Numbered from the stretch's first letter, positions 1-8,679 are shown. The stretch is DNA of 41,381 nucleotides from JANQIV01 sp050117315 (GCA_050117315.1 JASFMY010000049.1:1-41381), one strand, 5' to 3'. Program-made: numbers and translations. The notes: a model not told the origin generated them from the sequence alone.

Positions 1-369
1 TTAATAATAGATAATCCCGTAAATTCATATATTGAAGATGAATTTAACAGTTCGAAATTTTATTCTTCCGAGTCCGGGATTTATATTGAGCCGTCAAAAA
101 GTAACCCGCAGGGTATAACATCATTAACTATCCCCGCAGGGCAGACTAAAAGATTAAAAGCATATGTAGTGGGAATGGATAATGAACCGGCAATAGCATG
201 GGAAGAAGTTTCCGATGCACAAAATTTAATAGAGATTGAAATTGTTTCCAATACGGATAATTCCGAAGTAGATATAGTAACTACTGCGAATACGGGGCAG
301 GCAGTAATTAGAGCTGTTGATAACAACAACGCGGTTGTTTCCCCGGAACTAACAATATTAATTCAATAG
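1..369 (+). CDS. 3' end of an unrecognised protein (5' truncated by the window)
   Basis: The frame is open from base 1 to the stop TAG at 367-369, giving the last 122 residues of a gene that starts outside the window. The visible part is acidic and rich in Asn, Ser, Thr and Ile, with alternating hydrophobic residues, like a beta-sandwich (Ig-like) surface or periplasmic domain. No catalytic motif, membrane segment or sorting signal is visible. Only 10 nt separate its stop from gatC, so the two may be cotranscribed. The family was not recognised and the Ig-like reading is only an impression. Confidence 0.6.
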   Translation, partial: LIIDNPVNSYIEDEFNSSKFYSSESGIYIEPSKSNPQGITSLTIPAGQTKRLKAYVVGMDNEPAIAWEEVSDAQNLIEIEIVSNTDNSEVDIVTTANTGQAVIRAVDNNNAVVSPELTILIQ

Positions 370-379
370 AAAGGTAATT

Positions 380-679
380 ATGTCTGTTACATTAAAAGAT
401 GTTGAACACATAGCGAAACTTGCAAGATTAAAATTTTCCGAAGAAGAGTTGAAAGAGTTCACCGGGGATATGAATAAAATTTTGGAATACATGGAAAAAC
501 TCAACGAGCTCGACACTGAAAATATTGAACCGCTTTCCCACCCTGTTGAGCAGGTAAATGTTTTCAGGGAAGACAAACTAAAAGAATCTGTTGACAGGGA
601 AGAAGCTTTAAAAAATGCTCCGAAGAGTGATGAAGAATTCTTTAAAGTGCCCAAAGTAATTAACGTTGACAATAAATAG
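380..679 (+). CDS. gatC: Asp/Glu-tRNA amidotransferase subunit C
   Basis: GatC is the small subunit of the GatCAB amidotransferase, which converts Glu-tRNA(Gln) or Asp-tRNA(Asn) to the amidated tRNA; it wraps GatA and helps hold it to GatB. The 99 aa fit the family length (about 95). The N-terminus has the expected DVEHIAKLARLKFSEEEL helix, followed by a region with EPLSHPVEQ and FREDK, where the family has its conserved PL/P-H and R-D residues. An AAGG precedes the ATG at suitable spacing. gatA and gatB are not in the window, so the subunits are unlinked here. kdsB starts 3 nt after the stop, which suggests cotranscription. Confidence 0.95.
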   Translation: MSVTLKDVEHIAKLARLKFSEEELKEFTGDMNKILEYMEKLNELDTENIEPLSHPVEQVNVFREDKLKESVDREEALKNAPKSDEEFFKVPKVINVDNK

Positions 680-682
680 TAA

Positions 683-1450
683 ATGATAATAGGAATAATC
701 CCCGCCAGGTTTGCATCGTCAAGATTAATGGGAAAACCCCTAGCCAAAATAGGGGACAAACCCATGATACAGCATACCTATGAAAGTGCAAAAAAATCAA
801 AATTACTTCATGAAGTTATGATTGCTGTGGACGATCAAAAAGTTTACGATGCAATTTCGCAGTTTGGCGGCAATGTAAAAATGACTCCGGCAGATATCAA
901 AACGGGCTCTGATAGAATTGCTTATGTAGCAGACACCTTCAAAAATGCCGAGATAATTGTTAACATCCAGGGTGACGAACCTTTTATTCCCGGCAGAATG
1001 ATTGACCAGGCTATCGAGCCTTTACTCTTTGATAAAACTGTTGATGTTGCTACGCTTGCAAAAAAAATAACAACAGTTGACGAATTGAAAAATCCCTCTG
1101 TCGTAAAGGTAGTTTTTGACTATAACAACAACGCGCTGTATTTCTCGCGTTCGCCAATCCCTTATGTAAGAAGTGCGAGAACAAACCTTGAAAAAATTCA
1201 GCAGGCGGATATTTATAAACATATCGGCTTGTACGTTTACAGGAAAGATGCTTTAAAAAAATTTACGTCCAACGAGCCTACCGATCTTGAAATGATTGAA
1301 AAACTTGAACAATTAAGAATGCTTGAAAACGGAACCGGGATAAAGGTAGTTGTTACCGAATACAACAGTATTTCCGTTGATACTCCCGAAGATTTGGATT
1401 TGGCGAGAAAGTATTATTATAAGTTTATAAAACCGAAAGAAGGTGAATAA
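683..1450 (+). CDS. kdsB: 3-deoxy-manno-octulosonate cytidylyltransferase (CMP-Kdo synthetase)
   Basis: KdsB activates Kdo with CTP to give CMP-Kdo, the donor for the inner core of LPS, in the cytoplasm. The 255 aa match the family. Visible motifs are the nucleotide-binding PARFASSRL at residues 7-15 with GKPL at 17-20, NIQGDEPF at 94-101, FSRSPIPY at 154-161, IGLYVYRKDA at 181-190 and SVDTPEDL at 231-238. It starts 3 nt after the gatC stop. The Kdo genes kdsA and kdsD lie 5-6 kb downstream, so Kdo synthesis is spread over one chromosomal neighbourhood rather than one operon. Confidence 0.96.
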   Translation: MIIGIIPARFASSRLMGKPLAKIGDKPMIQHTYESAKKSKLLHEVMIAVDDQKVYDAISQFGGNVKMTPADIKTGSDRIAYVADTFKNAEIIVNIQGDEPFIPGRMIDQAIEPLLFDKTVDVATLAKKITTVDELKNPSVVKVVFDYNNNALYFSRSPIPYVRSARTNLEKIQQADIYKHIGLYVYRKDALKKFTSNEPTDLEMIEKLEQLRMLENGTGIKVVVTEYNSISVDTPEDLDLARKYYYKFIKPKEGE

Positions 1451-1509
1451 TACTCTTTCATAAAAATCTATCTTTTTATATTTTGATTTTAGTTAAAATA
1501 ATTATTGCC

Positions 1510-1827
1510 ATGCAAGTTTACACATCCACGGAAATATTTGAAATACTTCAGAAAAATCGTAAGCTGTTAAAAAAATATAAAGTAAGAAAAATAGGTTTGT
1601 TCGGTTCATTATCAAGAGATGAAAAGACGTTCGATAATTTTATGGAACTCTCTTTTGAACTGGAAAAATTATTTAATCGTAAAGTTGACCTCATCACTGA
1701 CAAAGCAATAAGTTCGTATATCCTGCCTTATATCAAAAAAATATTCTTTGGTATGAAACAAGATTGCCAAAAAGTCGGTTGGCAGATTAAAGGGAAAAGT
1801 CAGGAAAATATTATCAAAGATACCTAA
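1510..1827 (+). pseudogene. Decayed MNT-type nucleotidyltransferase lacking its catalytic motif
   Basis: This resembles small MNT-domain nucleotidyltransferases (MntA-like antitoxins of HEPN/MNT pairs). RKIGLFGSLSRDE matches the G-L-F-G-S signature, and FDNFMELSFELEKLFNRKVDLIT matches the family's second half. The stretch between them, which should carry the S-D-I-D-L (DxD) metal ligands, is missing: SRDE runs directly into KTFDNF, as expected from an in-frame deletion of roughly 15 codons. The C-terminal ~20 residues also look unlike the family. No HEPN/DUF86 partner follows. The ATG at 1510 is preferred over the TTG at 1483. It is probably a remnant, although the frame is still open. Confidence 0.7.
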
Positions 1828-1866
1828 AAGAGAAATTGAACCTTGTGATAAAATAGATTAGAAACT

Positions 1867-2823
1867 ATGATACCTCAAAAACTAAACATTGCAAACATCC
1901 CTACACCTATTCAAAAAATTAAATACAACGGCTGCAGCTTTTTAATTAAGCGTGATGATTTAACGGGCGTTGAGCTAAGCGGCAACAAAATTAGAAAACT
2001 CGAATACCTGCTTTACGAGGCAAAAAAGAAAAAGGCGGATTATATTTTTACATCCGGCGGCGACCAGTCGAATCACTGCAGGGCATCGGTAATTGCAGCA
2101 GCATCTGTTGGCATCAAATCAAAAATATTTTTGTGGGGAAAAGATAAAGCTCTGCCTGACGGTAATTTATTCTTAAACAAAGTTTTCGGCGCGGAGATAG
2201 ATTATTTATCCAAAGAAGAATTTTTTAATATCGGCAAAGTAATTGAAAAAGAAAAAAACAAATTTGAGAAAAAGAATTTAACCGTTTATGATTTCCCCCC
2301 CGGCGGTTCGTCGGAACTGGGAATTTGGGGATATATAAATTTTATAGATGAAATCAAAAAGCAGGCAGATCTTAAAAATATAAAAGGATTATTTTCTGCA
2401 TCCGGCAGCGGTGGAACTGCAGCGGGATTACTTGTCGGAAGTGCATTGCATAGTCTCAACACAAAAATTTTTGCTGTCAATGTATTGTTGTCAAAAAATG
2501 AGCTTCAAAACTACATTGAACAATTAGTTGAAAAATGTATTTCTAAATTCAGATTAAAAGTGAAAGTTGATTTCAGCCGATTGGAAATACTAGACGGCTA
2601 CTCTGAAGAGGGCTACAAAAAAATCAAACCGGAAAAAATTGAAGTAATAAAAAACTTTGCAAAACAAACCGGGATATTGTTTGACCCGGCTTACACAGGC
2701 AAAGCCTTTTTTGCATTCAACGATCTTTTTCTGAAAAATAAAAAAAACAGTAAAATCATGTTTATTCACACCGGCGGTTTGTTCGGTGCTTTCGCCAAGA
2801 GAAAAAGTTATCTAAGATCATAA
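1867..2823 (+). CDS. PLP-dependent D-cysteine desulfhydrase / ACC deaminase family protein
   Basis: This is a fold-type II PLP enzyme of 318 aa. Family members convert D-cysteine to pyruvate, H2S and ammonia, or deaminate 1-aminocyclopropane-1-carboxylate; sequence alone does not decide between them. SGNKIRKLEYLL at residues 38-49 contains the PLP lysine (K41). TSGGDQSNHCR at 62-72 is the substrate/cofactor segment, SASGSGGTAAG at 177-187 binds the phosphate, and HTGGLFGAF lies near the C-terminus. The length is slightly under the usual 325-340. It stands alone, 43 nt after the decayed nucleotidyltransferase and 68 nt before the B12-binding gene. Confidence 0.88.
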   Translation: MIPQKLNIANIPTPIQKIKYNGCSFLIKRDDLTGVELSGNKIRKLEYLLYEAKKKKADYIFTSGGDQSNHCRASVIAAASVGIKSKIFLWGKDKALPDGNLFLNKVFGAEIDYLSKEEFFNIGKVIEKEKNKFEKKNLTVYDFPPGGSSELGIWGYINFIDEIKKQADLKNIKGLFSASGSGGTAAGLLVGSALHSLNTKIFAVNVLLSKNELQNYIEQLVEKCISKFRLKVKVDFSRLEILDGYSEEGYKKIKPEKIEVIKNFAKQTGILFDPAYTGKAFFAFNDLFLKNKKNSKIMFIHTGGLFGAFAKRKSYLRS

Positions 2824-2891
2824 ACCGCTCTCTTGTCTTTTGTAAATTACTTAATTACTTTGACGATGTTATATTAAAATCTGAGGAATTG

Positions 2892-3299
2892 ATGGATAAA
2901 AGAATAAGAGTGCTGATTGCAAAAGGCGGGTTAGACGGACATGACCGCGGGGCAAAAGTTGTTGCCGCTGCTTTAAGAGATGCCGGTATGGAAGTTATTT
3001 ACACCGGCCTTCGCCAAACCCCTGCCATGATTGTTGAAGCGGCCCTGCAGGAAGATGTTGACGCAATTGGAATTAGTATCCTTTCCGGCGCTCACATGAC
3101 GCTTTTCCCAAAAATACTTGACTTAATGAATGAAAAGGGAATGAAAGACGTGCTGTTATTCGGCGGCGGCATAATTCCCGAAGAAGATATAGCTGCTTTA
3201 AAGAAAAAAGGGGTCGGTGAAATTTTTACGCCCGGCTCACCTACAACCGAGATTGTTGATTTCTTAAAAAAATGGGTTGCCGAACACCCAAAGGTGTAA
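2892..3299 (+). CDS. Stand-alone cobalamin-binding subunit of a methylmalonyl-CoA mutase type enzyme
   Basis: A 135-aa B12-binding domain corresponding to the C-terminal domain of methylmalonyl-CoA mutase. The D15-G-H17-D-R-G20 segment is the DxHxxG motif; His17 would be the lower axial cobalt ligand. SILSGAHM and LLFGGGIIPEED follow as in the family. The large catalytic subunit is not in the window, so this is the split (two-gene) form or a relative with another mutase partner. ATG 2892 is chosen over TTG 2889 because GAGGA at 2884-2888 is well spaced only for the ATG. The following gap (3300-3447) shows no cobalamin riboswitch. Confidence 0.88.
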   Translation: MDKRIRVLIAKGGLDGHDRGAKVVAAALRDAGMEVIYTGLRQTPAMIVEAALQEDVDAIGISILSGAHMTLFPKILDLMNEKGMKDVLLFGGGIIPEEDIAALKKKGVGEIFTPGSPTTEIVDFLKKWVAEHPKV

Positions 3300-3447
3300 T
3301 GTTGTAAATACTCCTCTTAACAGAAACTTTTAATGATTGTTTCATGGTTTTTAGGTTGGATAACTAACTTCACAAGCCCTTTTGAAAATATTTGAAATAA
3401 CACTAACTTTCTTTGTATTTTCTATTATTATAAAATAGGATGCCATA

Positions 3448-3666
3448 ATGAAGTTTAACATTATATTGGAAAAGGCTGAAGAAGGCGGATTTAACGTAAT
3501 AGTACCGGCTCTTGATGGCTGCTTTACTCAAGGTGATTCCGAAGAAGAAGCGATTAATAATGCAAAGGAAGCAATACTTAGCTACATTGAAGGCCTAGCT
3601 AAAGTTAACCAAATAAAATCAAAACCTGATGTAATCCTTAAAGAAGTTGAGGTTACTTTTGAGTAA
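3448..3666 (+). CDS. hicB: HicB-type antitoxin
   Basis: A 72-aa HicB-like protein with the short partial-RNase-H fold: an N-terminal strand pair (MKFNIILEKAEEGGFNVIV), the ALDGCFTQGDSEEEAINNAKEAI core and a short tail. It should bind and neutralise HicA. Unlike longer HicB proteins it has no obvious C-terminal HTH or ribbon-helix-helix domain. A GGATG motif lies ahead of the ATG. The hicA frame overlaps its 3' end, so the order is antitoxin first, the less common arrangement but well known for this short subtype. Confidence 0.9.
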   Translation: MKFNIILEKAEEGGFNVIVPALDGCFTQGDSEEEAINNAKEAILSYIEGLAKVNQIKSKPDVILKEVEVTFE

Positions 3667-3874
3667 AACCTTCTCCGGCAAGGATATTGTAAGAGCTTTA
3701 AGAAGAATTGGATACTACATAGACCATCAAAGAGGCAGCCATATTTTCATGCACAATCTTGAAGAAAACAAATCTATAATTGTACCTTTACATAAAGAAA
3801 TTAAAAAAGGTACTCTCAATAATATTATCAAAAAAGTGGGACTTACTATCGAAGAATTGAAAAGGCTGGTATAA
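3659..3874 (+). CDS. hicA: HicA-type mRNA interferase toxin
   Basis: A 71-aa HicA (YcfA-like) toxin with a double-stranded RNA-binding fold that cleaves mRNA or tmRNA. The catalytic G-S-H is at 26-28 (RGSHIFMH), preceded by SGKDIVRALRRIGY and followed by IIVPLHKEIKKGTLNNIIKKVGL, the usual toxin layout. The start is probably TTG 3659, which overlaps the hicB stop by 8 nt and has GAGG 6-7 nt upstream inside hicB. An earlier in-frame TTG (3647) would add residues the family lacks. This implies translational coupling to hicB. Confidence 0.88.
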   Translation: MSKTFSGKDIVRALRRIGYYIDHQRGSHIFMHNLEENKSIIVPLHKEIKKGTLNNIIKKVGLTIEELKRLV

Positions 3875-3997
3875 TTAGGTTTAATTTGATACAAGTAAAA
3901 TGCATCCAAGTTAAAACTTTTCTGAAGTTTCCATTTGTTGGAATTTTCTTATCGCATAATCTTTAATTATCTTTAATATCTATTTTGCCAATTATTA

Positions 3998-5134
3998 ATG
4001 AATAAGCAAAACTCAAATAACAGGGTCGTTTATTTAGATGTACTGCGTGCTTTTGCCGTTATTATGATGGTACAGGGTCATACCGTGCATACATTTCTGA
4101 TGGAAGAATACCGCACAATGGATTATTTGTTTTACGGTATCTGGCATACGATGCGGGGATTTACAGCCCCGATATTTATGTTTACGGCCGGCTGTGTTTT
4201 TGCGTACCTTTTCAAAAGAAAAAGTTTGCCTTTTTTTGAAAATCCGAGAGTTAAAAAAGGGCTGGTAAGATTTTTAACACTTTTGTGTATCGGGTATTTG
4301 TTGAGATTCCCAACCCTCAGAATATTTGATTTTTTTAATGTCTCCCGCCAGAGAATGTTAATCTTTGTTAGTGTTGATGCTCTTCATCTTATTGCGTTCG
4401 GTATCTTGTTCATTATTGCAATTGAGTTTATCGGTGAAAAAATAAAGATCAAAGATTCGTACTTGTTTATTTTGGCGACACTACTTTTTTTCATTCTTGC
4501 TGTCCCGTTTAGATCAATAAACTTTTTAGAAATCCTGCCGTTGCCGGTTGCGGCATATTTTAATTATGATACGGGTTCAAACTTTCCTCTATTTCCGTGG
4601 GCAGGTTATGTTTTATCCGGTGCTTACCTGGGTTATTACCTGGCGAAAAATCCTAAAATTTATTTGCAGAAGATTTTTGCCCTAAGATTGATCCTCATAG
4701 GAATTTTATTAATTATTGGTTCATATTTGTTAAAATTAGCTTTGGAGTTTTTTATTGTTGTTGATGAAGACATCTGGAACGCTTATCCAATGCTGCCTTT
4801 GTTCAGGGTAGGGGTAGTTTTAATATTGAACGGCTTGATTTCTTTTATTTGCAGGTCGGTAAATAAACTTCCCAAAATTATTAATTTGATAGGAAGACAT
4901 ACGTTGTCGATTTATGTTGTTCACTTGATAATTTTGTACGGCTGTGTTTTTACTCCCGGTTTTTATTACAAACATTCAAAGATATTAAATGTCGGTGAGA
5001 CAATCGGGGCAGTACTGGTGATGTTTTCGCTGATGCTGTTAATGGTTTATTTAATTGATATTATCAAGCGGACATCAAAAAATAAAATTAAATTTGACAT
5101 TATAAAAAATAAAATTAAGGCAATAGTTAATTGA
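3998..5134 (+). CDS. Polytopic membrane acyltransferase-like protein
   Basis: A 378-aa integral membrane protein with about ten predicted hydrophobic segments. The N-terminal RVVYLDVLRAFAVIMMVQGH (D14, R17, H28) resembles the first helix of acyltransferase-3 and HGSNAT/DUF1624 proteins. IWHTMRGFTAPIFMFTAG marks the second segment, and GRHTLSIYVVHLIILYG near residues 300-316 is typical of the late helix in these families. Members acylate sugars or envelope glycans from the cytoplasmic side; the substrate here is unknown. The gene ends in a TGA that overlaps the TTG start of ruvB, so the two are translationally linked although functionally unrelated. Confidence 0.78.
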   Translation: MNKQNSNNRVVYLDVLRAFAVIMMVQGHTVHTFLMEEYRTMDYLFYGIWHTMRGFTAPIFMFTAGCVFAYLFKRKSLPFFENPRVKKGLVRFLTLLCIGYLLRFPTLRIFDFFNVSRQRMLIFVSVDALHLIAFGILFIIAIEFIGEKIKIKDSYLFILATLLFFILAVPFRSINFLEILPLPVAAYFNYDTGSNFPLFPWAGYVLSGAYLGYYLAKNPKIYLQKIFALRLILIGILLIIGSYLLKLALEFFIVVDEDIWNAYPMLPLFRVGVVLILNGLISFICRSVNKLPKIINLIGRHTLSIYVVHLIILYGCVFTPGFYYKHSKILNVGETIGAVLVMFSLMLLMVYLIDIIKRTSKNKIKFDIIKNKIKAIVN

Positions 5135-6162
5135 GCAGAGATTCCGAAAATACAGATCCATTCGTTTCCGATGAAGAAAAAACATTTGAGAATTCACTCA
5201 GACCGTTAAAATTCGGGGAGTTCATCGGGCAGAAGAAAATTACTGATAATTTAAAAGTTTTTATCGGCGCGGCACGAAAAAGGAACGAGAGTTTAGACCA
5301 CGTTCTTTTAACTGGTCCGCCCGGCCTGGGCAAAACAACTCTTGCGCATATTATCGCCAATGAAATGAATGTTAATATAAAGATCACTTCCGGCCCGGTA
5401 CTTGAAAAACCCGGCGATCTTGCGGGAATACTTACTAATCTTGAAGAAAAATCTGTTTTATTTATCGATGAAATTCACAGGCTTAGTCCCGTTGTAGAGG
5501 AATACCTCTATTCAGCAATGGAAGATTATAAGCTGGATATAATGATTGACTCAGGCCCCAACGCGAGAAGTGTACAAATCAAATTACCGCAATACACTTT
5601 AATAGGAGCAACCACACGAGCCGGTTTGCTGACCGCACCGCTGAGAGACAGGTTTGGAATAAAATCAAGACTGGATTATTACGACAGCAAATTACTAACC
5701 GGAATTGTGCAGAGGTCATCTTCAATCTTAAATTTGAAAATTAATGACGACGCATCAATTGAAATAGCAAGACGTTCGCGCGGAACACCGAGAATTGCAA
5801 ACAGGCTGTTGCGTCGCACACGTGACTTTGCGGATTATGAAGATAAAAAAGTTATAGATGTTGAGATTGCGAAAAAAGCTCTTGAAGCATTGGAAGTAGA
5901 TCAATTCGGCCTTGATGAAATGGATAAAGAAATAATCCTTACGATTATCGATAAATTTAACGGCGGTCCCGTTGGCTTAAGCACTTTAGCAGTTGCAGTT
6001 AATGAAGATCCCGGCACGCTTGAAGAAGTATACGAACCTTTTTTAATTCAGCAGGGATTTATTCAACGAACACCCCGCGGAAGGGAAGTTACCGATACTG
6101 CTTATAAAAGATTTAACAGGAAAAGAATTGATAAAAGTAATCAGGATTCTTTATTTGATTAG
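5131..6162 (+). CDS. ruvB: Holliday junction branch migration ATPase RuvB
   Basis: RuvB is the AAA+ motor that drives branch migration with RuvA. The 343 aa fit the family. Walker A is GPPGLGKT at 62-69, Walker B VLFIDEIHR at 109-117, sensor 1 IGATTRAG at 158-165, and the arginine-finger segment TAPLRDRFG at 168-176. The C-terminal winged helix holds GPVGLSTLA and the FIQRTPRGR motif. The start is a TTG at 5131 that overlaps the acyltransferase stop by 4 nt. No ATG fits the conserved N-terminus. ruvA and ruvC are not in the window. Confidence 0.96.
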   Translation: MSRDSENTDPFVSDEEKTFENSLRPLKFGEFIGQKKITDNLKVFIGAARKRNESLDHVLLTGPPGLGKTTLAHIIANEMNVNIKITSGPVLEKPGDLAGILTNLEEKSVLFIDEIHRLSPVVEEYLYSAMEDYKLDIMIDSGPNARSVQIKLPQYTLIGATTRAGLLTAPLRDRFGIKSRLDYYDSKLLTGIVQRSSSILNLKINDDASIEIARRSRGTPRIANRLLRRTRDFADYEDKKVIDVEIAKKALEALEVDQFGLDEMDKEIILTIIDKFNGGPVGLSTLAVAVNEDPGTLEEVYEPFLIQQGFIQRTPRGREVTDTAYKRFNRKRIDKSNQDSLFD

Positions 6163-6169
6163 GTAATAA

Positions 6170-6985
6170 ATGATAAAATTAAAAAACATATCAATTGGCG
6201 GAAACAACCCGGTAGTTTTAATTGCCGGACCTTGTGTTGTAGAAAACGAAATTATAACATTAACAACCGCAGAAAGAATAAAAGAAATAACAACGGAACT
6301 GGATATTCCTTTTGTATTTAAATCGAGCTATAAAAAAGCTAACCGTACAAACATAAATTCGTTTACAGGGCTTGGCAATAAGGAAGCTCTGGATATCCTT
6401 AGCAAAGCCAAAGAAAATTTTGATATTCCCGTGTTAACCGATATCCATACAAATAAGGAAGTTACTGAAGCTGCCCAGGTTGCTGATATTCTACAGATAC
6501 CTGCTTTCCTTTGCAGGCAGACCGATTTATTAGTTGAAGCCGGGAAAAGCGGAAAAATAGTAAATGTTAAAAAAGGACAATTCCTAGCACCGGAAGATAT
6601 GAAACATGCTGTAGAAAAAATTGTATCAACCGGGAATAAAAAAATTATGTTGACCGAAAGAGGAACTACATTCGGTTATCATAACTTAGTTGTTGATATG
6701 CGTTCGCTGGTAATAATGAAAAAGACCGGGTACCCTGTTGTAATGGATGCAACTCATTCCGTGCAGATGCCTTCCTCGGGAAATGAAACCGGCGGGAGCC
6801 CGGAATTTATATTACCTCTGGCAAAGGCTGCTGCGGCAATCGGGATTGATGCTTTGTTTCTTGAAGTTCATCCCGACCCGGGAAATGCTTTGAGCGATAA
6901 AGCCAGCCAGTTGAAACTGGATAATCTAAAGGACTTATTAATTCAAATAAAAGAAATAGATCAATTAGTGAAAAGAAAGTTGTGA
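6170..6985 (+). CDS. kdsA: 3-deoxy-8-phosphooctulonate (Kdo-8-P) synthase, metal-dependent type
   Basis: KdsA condenses PEP with arabinose-5-phosphate to Kdo-8-phosphate. The 271 aa match the family. IAGPCVVE at 18-25 carries Cys22, the residue that marks the metal-dependent class (as in Aquifex); the metal-independent E. coli enzyme has Asn there. The other likely metal ligands are visible: His196 (DATHSVQ), Glu232 (LEVHPDPG) and Asp243 (ALSDKAS). YKKANRTN at 54-61 binds PEP, and LTERGTTFGY is at 161-170. It starts 7 nt after ruvB. Its substrate is made by kdsD, the next gene downstream. Confidence 0.95.
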   Translation: MIKLKNISIGGNNPVVLIAGPCVVENEIITLTTAERIKEITTELDIPFVFKSSYKKANRTNINSFTGLGNKEALDILSKAKENFDIPVLTDIHTNKEVTEAAQVADILQIPAFLCRQTDLLVEAGKSGKIVNVKKGQFLAPEDMKHAVEKIVSTGNKKIMLTERGTTFGYHNLVVDMRSLVIMKKTGYPVVMDATHSVQMPSSGNETGGSPEFILPLAKAAAAIGIDALFLEVHPDPGNALSDKASQLKLDNLKDLLIQIKEIDQLVKRKL

Positions 6986-7024
6986 TAAATGAAAATAAAG
7001 TTTGATTTCCCTCTTTTTAAATTT

Positions 7025-7115
7025 GTCATTTCCGCCCGCCTTGTCGGCTAGGCAGGTGAAAACGGGAATCTATATTTTACATAAGTCTAATGGATTCCAC
7101 TTTCGTGGGAATGAC
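7025..7115. repeat. Intergenic inverted-repeat element, GTCATT...GGGAATGAC type
   Basis: The kdsA-kdsD gap holds a sequence that opens with GTCATTTCCGCCCGCC and closes with GGGAATGAC. An inner pair GGGAATC / GGATTCC lies around 7064-7097 and a GCCCGCC..GGCAGG palindrome at its left end. The same end sequence recurs at 16391-16474. It looks like a small dispersed REP/MITE-like repeat and may fold at the RNA level, partly insulating kdsD from kdsA. Confidence 0.65.
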
Positions 7116-7162
7116 AAGTAAAGTGAGGAAGTCAATAAATTAAATTTGTGAAGAGGCTTTTT

Positions 7163-8140
7163 GTGACTAAAGAAGAAATTATATCAAGCGGAAAAGAAGT
7201 AATTGAAATTGAAATTGAAGCGATAAAAGATTTAAATCAAAGTATTAACGGTGATTTTGCCGGAGCAGTTGAATTAATTTATAACTCCAACGGACGTGTT
7301 GTGTTTACGGGTATGGGCAAGTCGGGTTTAATAGCTAGGAAGATTGTTTCAACATTAAACTCAACCGGCACTGCTGCCATTTATCTTCATCCAACCGACG
7401 CCGTGCACGGCGACCTGGGTATGGTGCGCAAAGACGATATAGTAATTATAATTTCCAAGAGCGGCAACACGGAAGAGCTAATGTCGCTTACTACTATGAT
7501 TAAAAGGCTTGGCGTTAAAATAATCGGAATGCTTGGCGTTAGAGATTCTTACATTGGAAGATTATGCGATGTTATTTTAGACGTGGTTGTAAAAGAAGAA
7601 GCATGCCCGCATGATCTGGCTCCGACTTCATCCACAACGGCAACGCTGGTGTTGGGAGATGCACTTGCAATAGCGCTGTTAAAGAAAAGAGGTTTCACTG
7701 CCGAAGACTTTGCAATGCTTCATCCCGGCGGAAGCCTTGGTAAAAGACTATCGCTTAGAATTTCAGAAATAATGTATAAGGGTGATGATGTGCCTGTGGT
7801 TAAAGAGAATGTCCCGTTGAAGGATACAATTTTCGAGATAACCTCCAAAAGATTGGGAACAACATGTGTTGTAAATGAAGAAGGGATTTTGACCGGTATC
7901 ATTACGGACGGTGATTTAAGGCGGCTTCTCGAAAAGACAATGGATATAAAGGATTTGAATGCTGTTGATCTGATGACAAGAAATCCCAAGACAATTCAGC
8001 AAAAATATCTTGCGTCGTTTGCAATTCAGCAAATGGAAAATTACAACATTACTTCCTTAATTGTAGTTGATGATCTCAATAAACCAATCGGTATGGTTCA
8101 TTTACATGATCTTGTAAAACTCGGGCTGAAGAACAGATGA
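7163..8140 (+). CDS. kdsD: Arabinose-5-phosphate isomerase (SIS + CBS domains)
   Basis: KdsD/KpsF interconverts ribulose-5-phosphate and arabinose-5-phosphate, the first step to Kdo. The 325 aa fit the family (about 328). The SIS domain spans roughly 30-165 with FTGMGKSGLIARK at 48-60, HPTDAVHGDLGMV near 76-88, ISKSGNTEE, and CPHDLAPTSSTTATL. Two CBS repeats fill about 200-325. GTG 7163 is preferred over GTG 7148: AAGAGG at 7151-7156 sits 6 nt before it, whereas 7148 would place that site inside the gene. The stop overlaps the lptC start as ATGA. Confidence 0.93.
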   Translation: MTKEEIISSGKEVIEIEIEAIKDLNQSINGDFAGAVELIYNSNGRVVFTGMGKSGLIARKIVSTLNSTGTAAIYLHPTDAVHGDLGMVRKDDIVIIISKSGNTEELMSLTTMIKRLGVKIIGMLGVRDSYIGRLCDVILDVVVKEEACPHDLAPTSSTTATLVLGDALAIALLKKRGFTAEDFAMLHPGGSLGKRLSLRISEIMYKGDDVPVVKENVPLKDTIFEITSKRLGTTCVVNEEGILTGIITDGDLRRLLEKTMDIKDLNAVDLMTRNPKTIQQKYLASFAIQQMENYNITSLIVVDDLNKPIGMVHLHDLVKLGLKNR

Positions 8141-8679
8141 GACAAATAATTCTCTATTTAATAATTTTTGCATTAGCCTTTGTCTCATGCAATGAAAATA
8201 AAGTAAAGCCAACCGTAGACAACTTAATAATTAACGGCGAATATCCGTCCCAGGAAAGCTGGGATTCGAAAATCTTATTTTCCGAGGAAGGAAAAATTAA
8301 AGCGGTTCTTTACGCAGATCATTTAACAAAATATGATAACACGCAGGAGAGTTATCTTGAAGGAGTAAAAATACTTTTTTACAATGAAGAAGGAGTAAAT
8401 ACTTCTGTACTTACTTCCGACAGCGGAAAAGTAAATGATCTTACAAAGAATATGTACGCTATAAATAATGTTGTTGCAATAAGCGACAGCGGGGATACTT
8501 TAACATCGGACGAACTTCTGTGGGTTAACAAGGAAAAGAAAATTAAAACTGAAAAATTCGTCACAATAAAATCAGAGGCAGAAACGATACAGGGCTACGG
8601 CTTCGAGTCCGATCAACATCTTAATAACTATGTGATTTACAAAATCACTTATGTAACTACGAATAATGGTAAAAATTAA
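8137..8679 (+). CDS. lptC: LptC-like LPS export lipoprotein
   Basis: A 180-aa protein with an N-terminal signal ending in the lipobox FVSC (Cys18), then a beta-rich domain with tandem [L/V]-x-[A/S]-[D/E] strands (KAVLYADHLTKYD, SVLTSDSGKVND, DTLTSDELLWVN) as in LptC and OstA proteins. LptC joins LptBFG to the periplasmic LptA bridge. In this phylum LptC is often a predicted lipoprotein rather than bitopic, and that fits here. It overlaps kdsD by 4 nt and the OstA-like gene by 14 nt, so kdsD-lptC-lptA-lptB form one translationally coupled unit. Confidence 0.87.
   Translation: MRQIILYLIIFALAFVSCNENKVKPTVDNLIINGEYPSQESWDSKILFSEEGKIKAVLYADHLTKYDNTQESYLEGVKILFYNEEGVNTSVLTSDSGKVNDLTKNMYAINNVVAISDSGDTLTSDELLWVNKEKKIKTEKFVTIKSEAETIQGYGFESDQHLNNYVIYKITYVTTNNGKN

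Noticed and set aside
358..765. Minus-strand ORF over gatC
   Set aside because: Shadow of gatC and kdsB; low-complexity Ser/Phe/Leu product typical of antisense translation.
2824..2891. Cobalamin riboswitch before the B12-binding subunit
   Set aside because: The gap is only 68 nt and has no B12-box-like conserved sequence.
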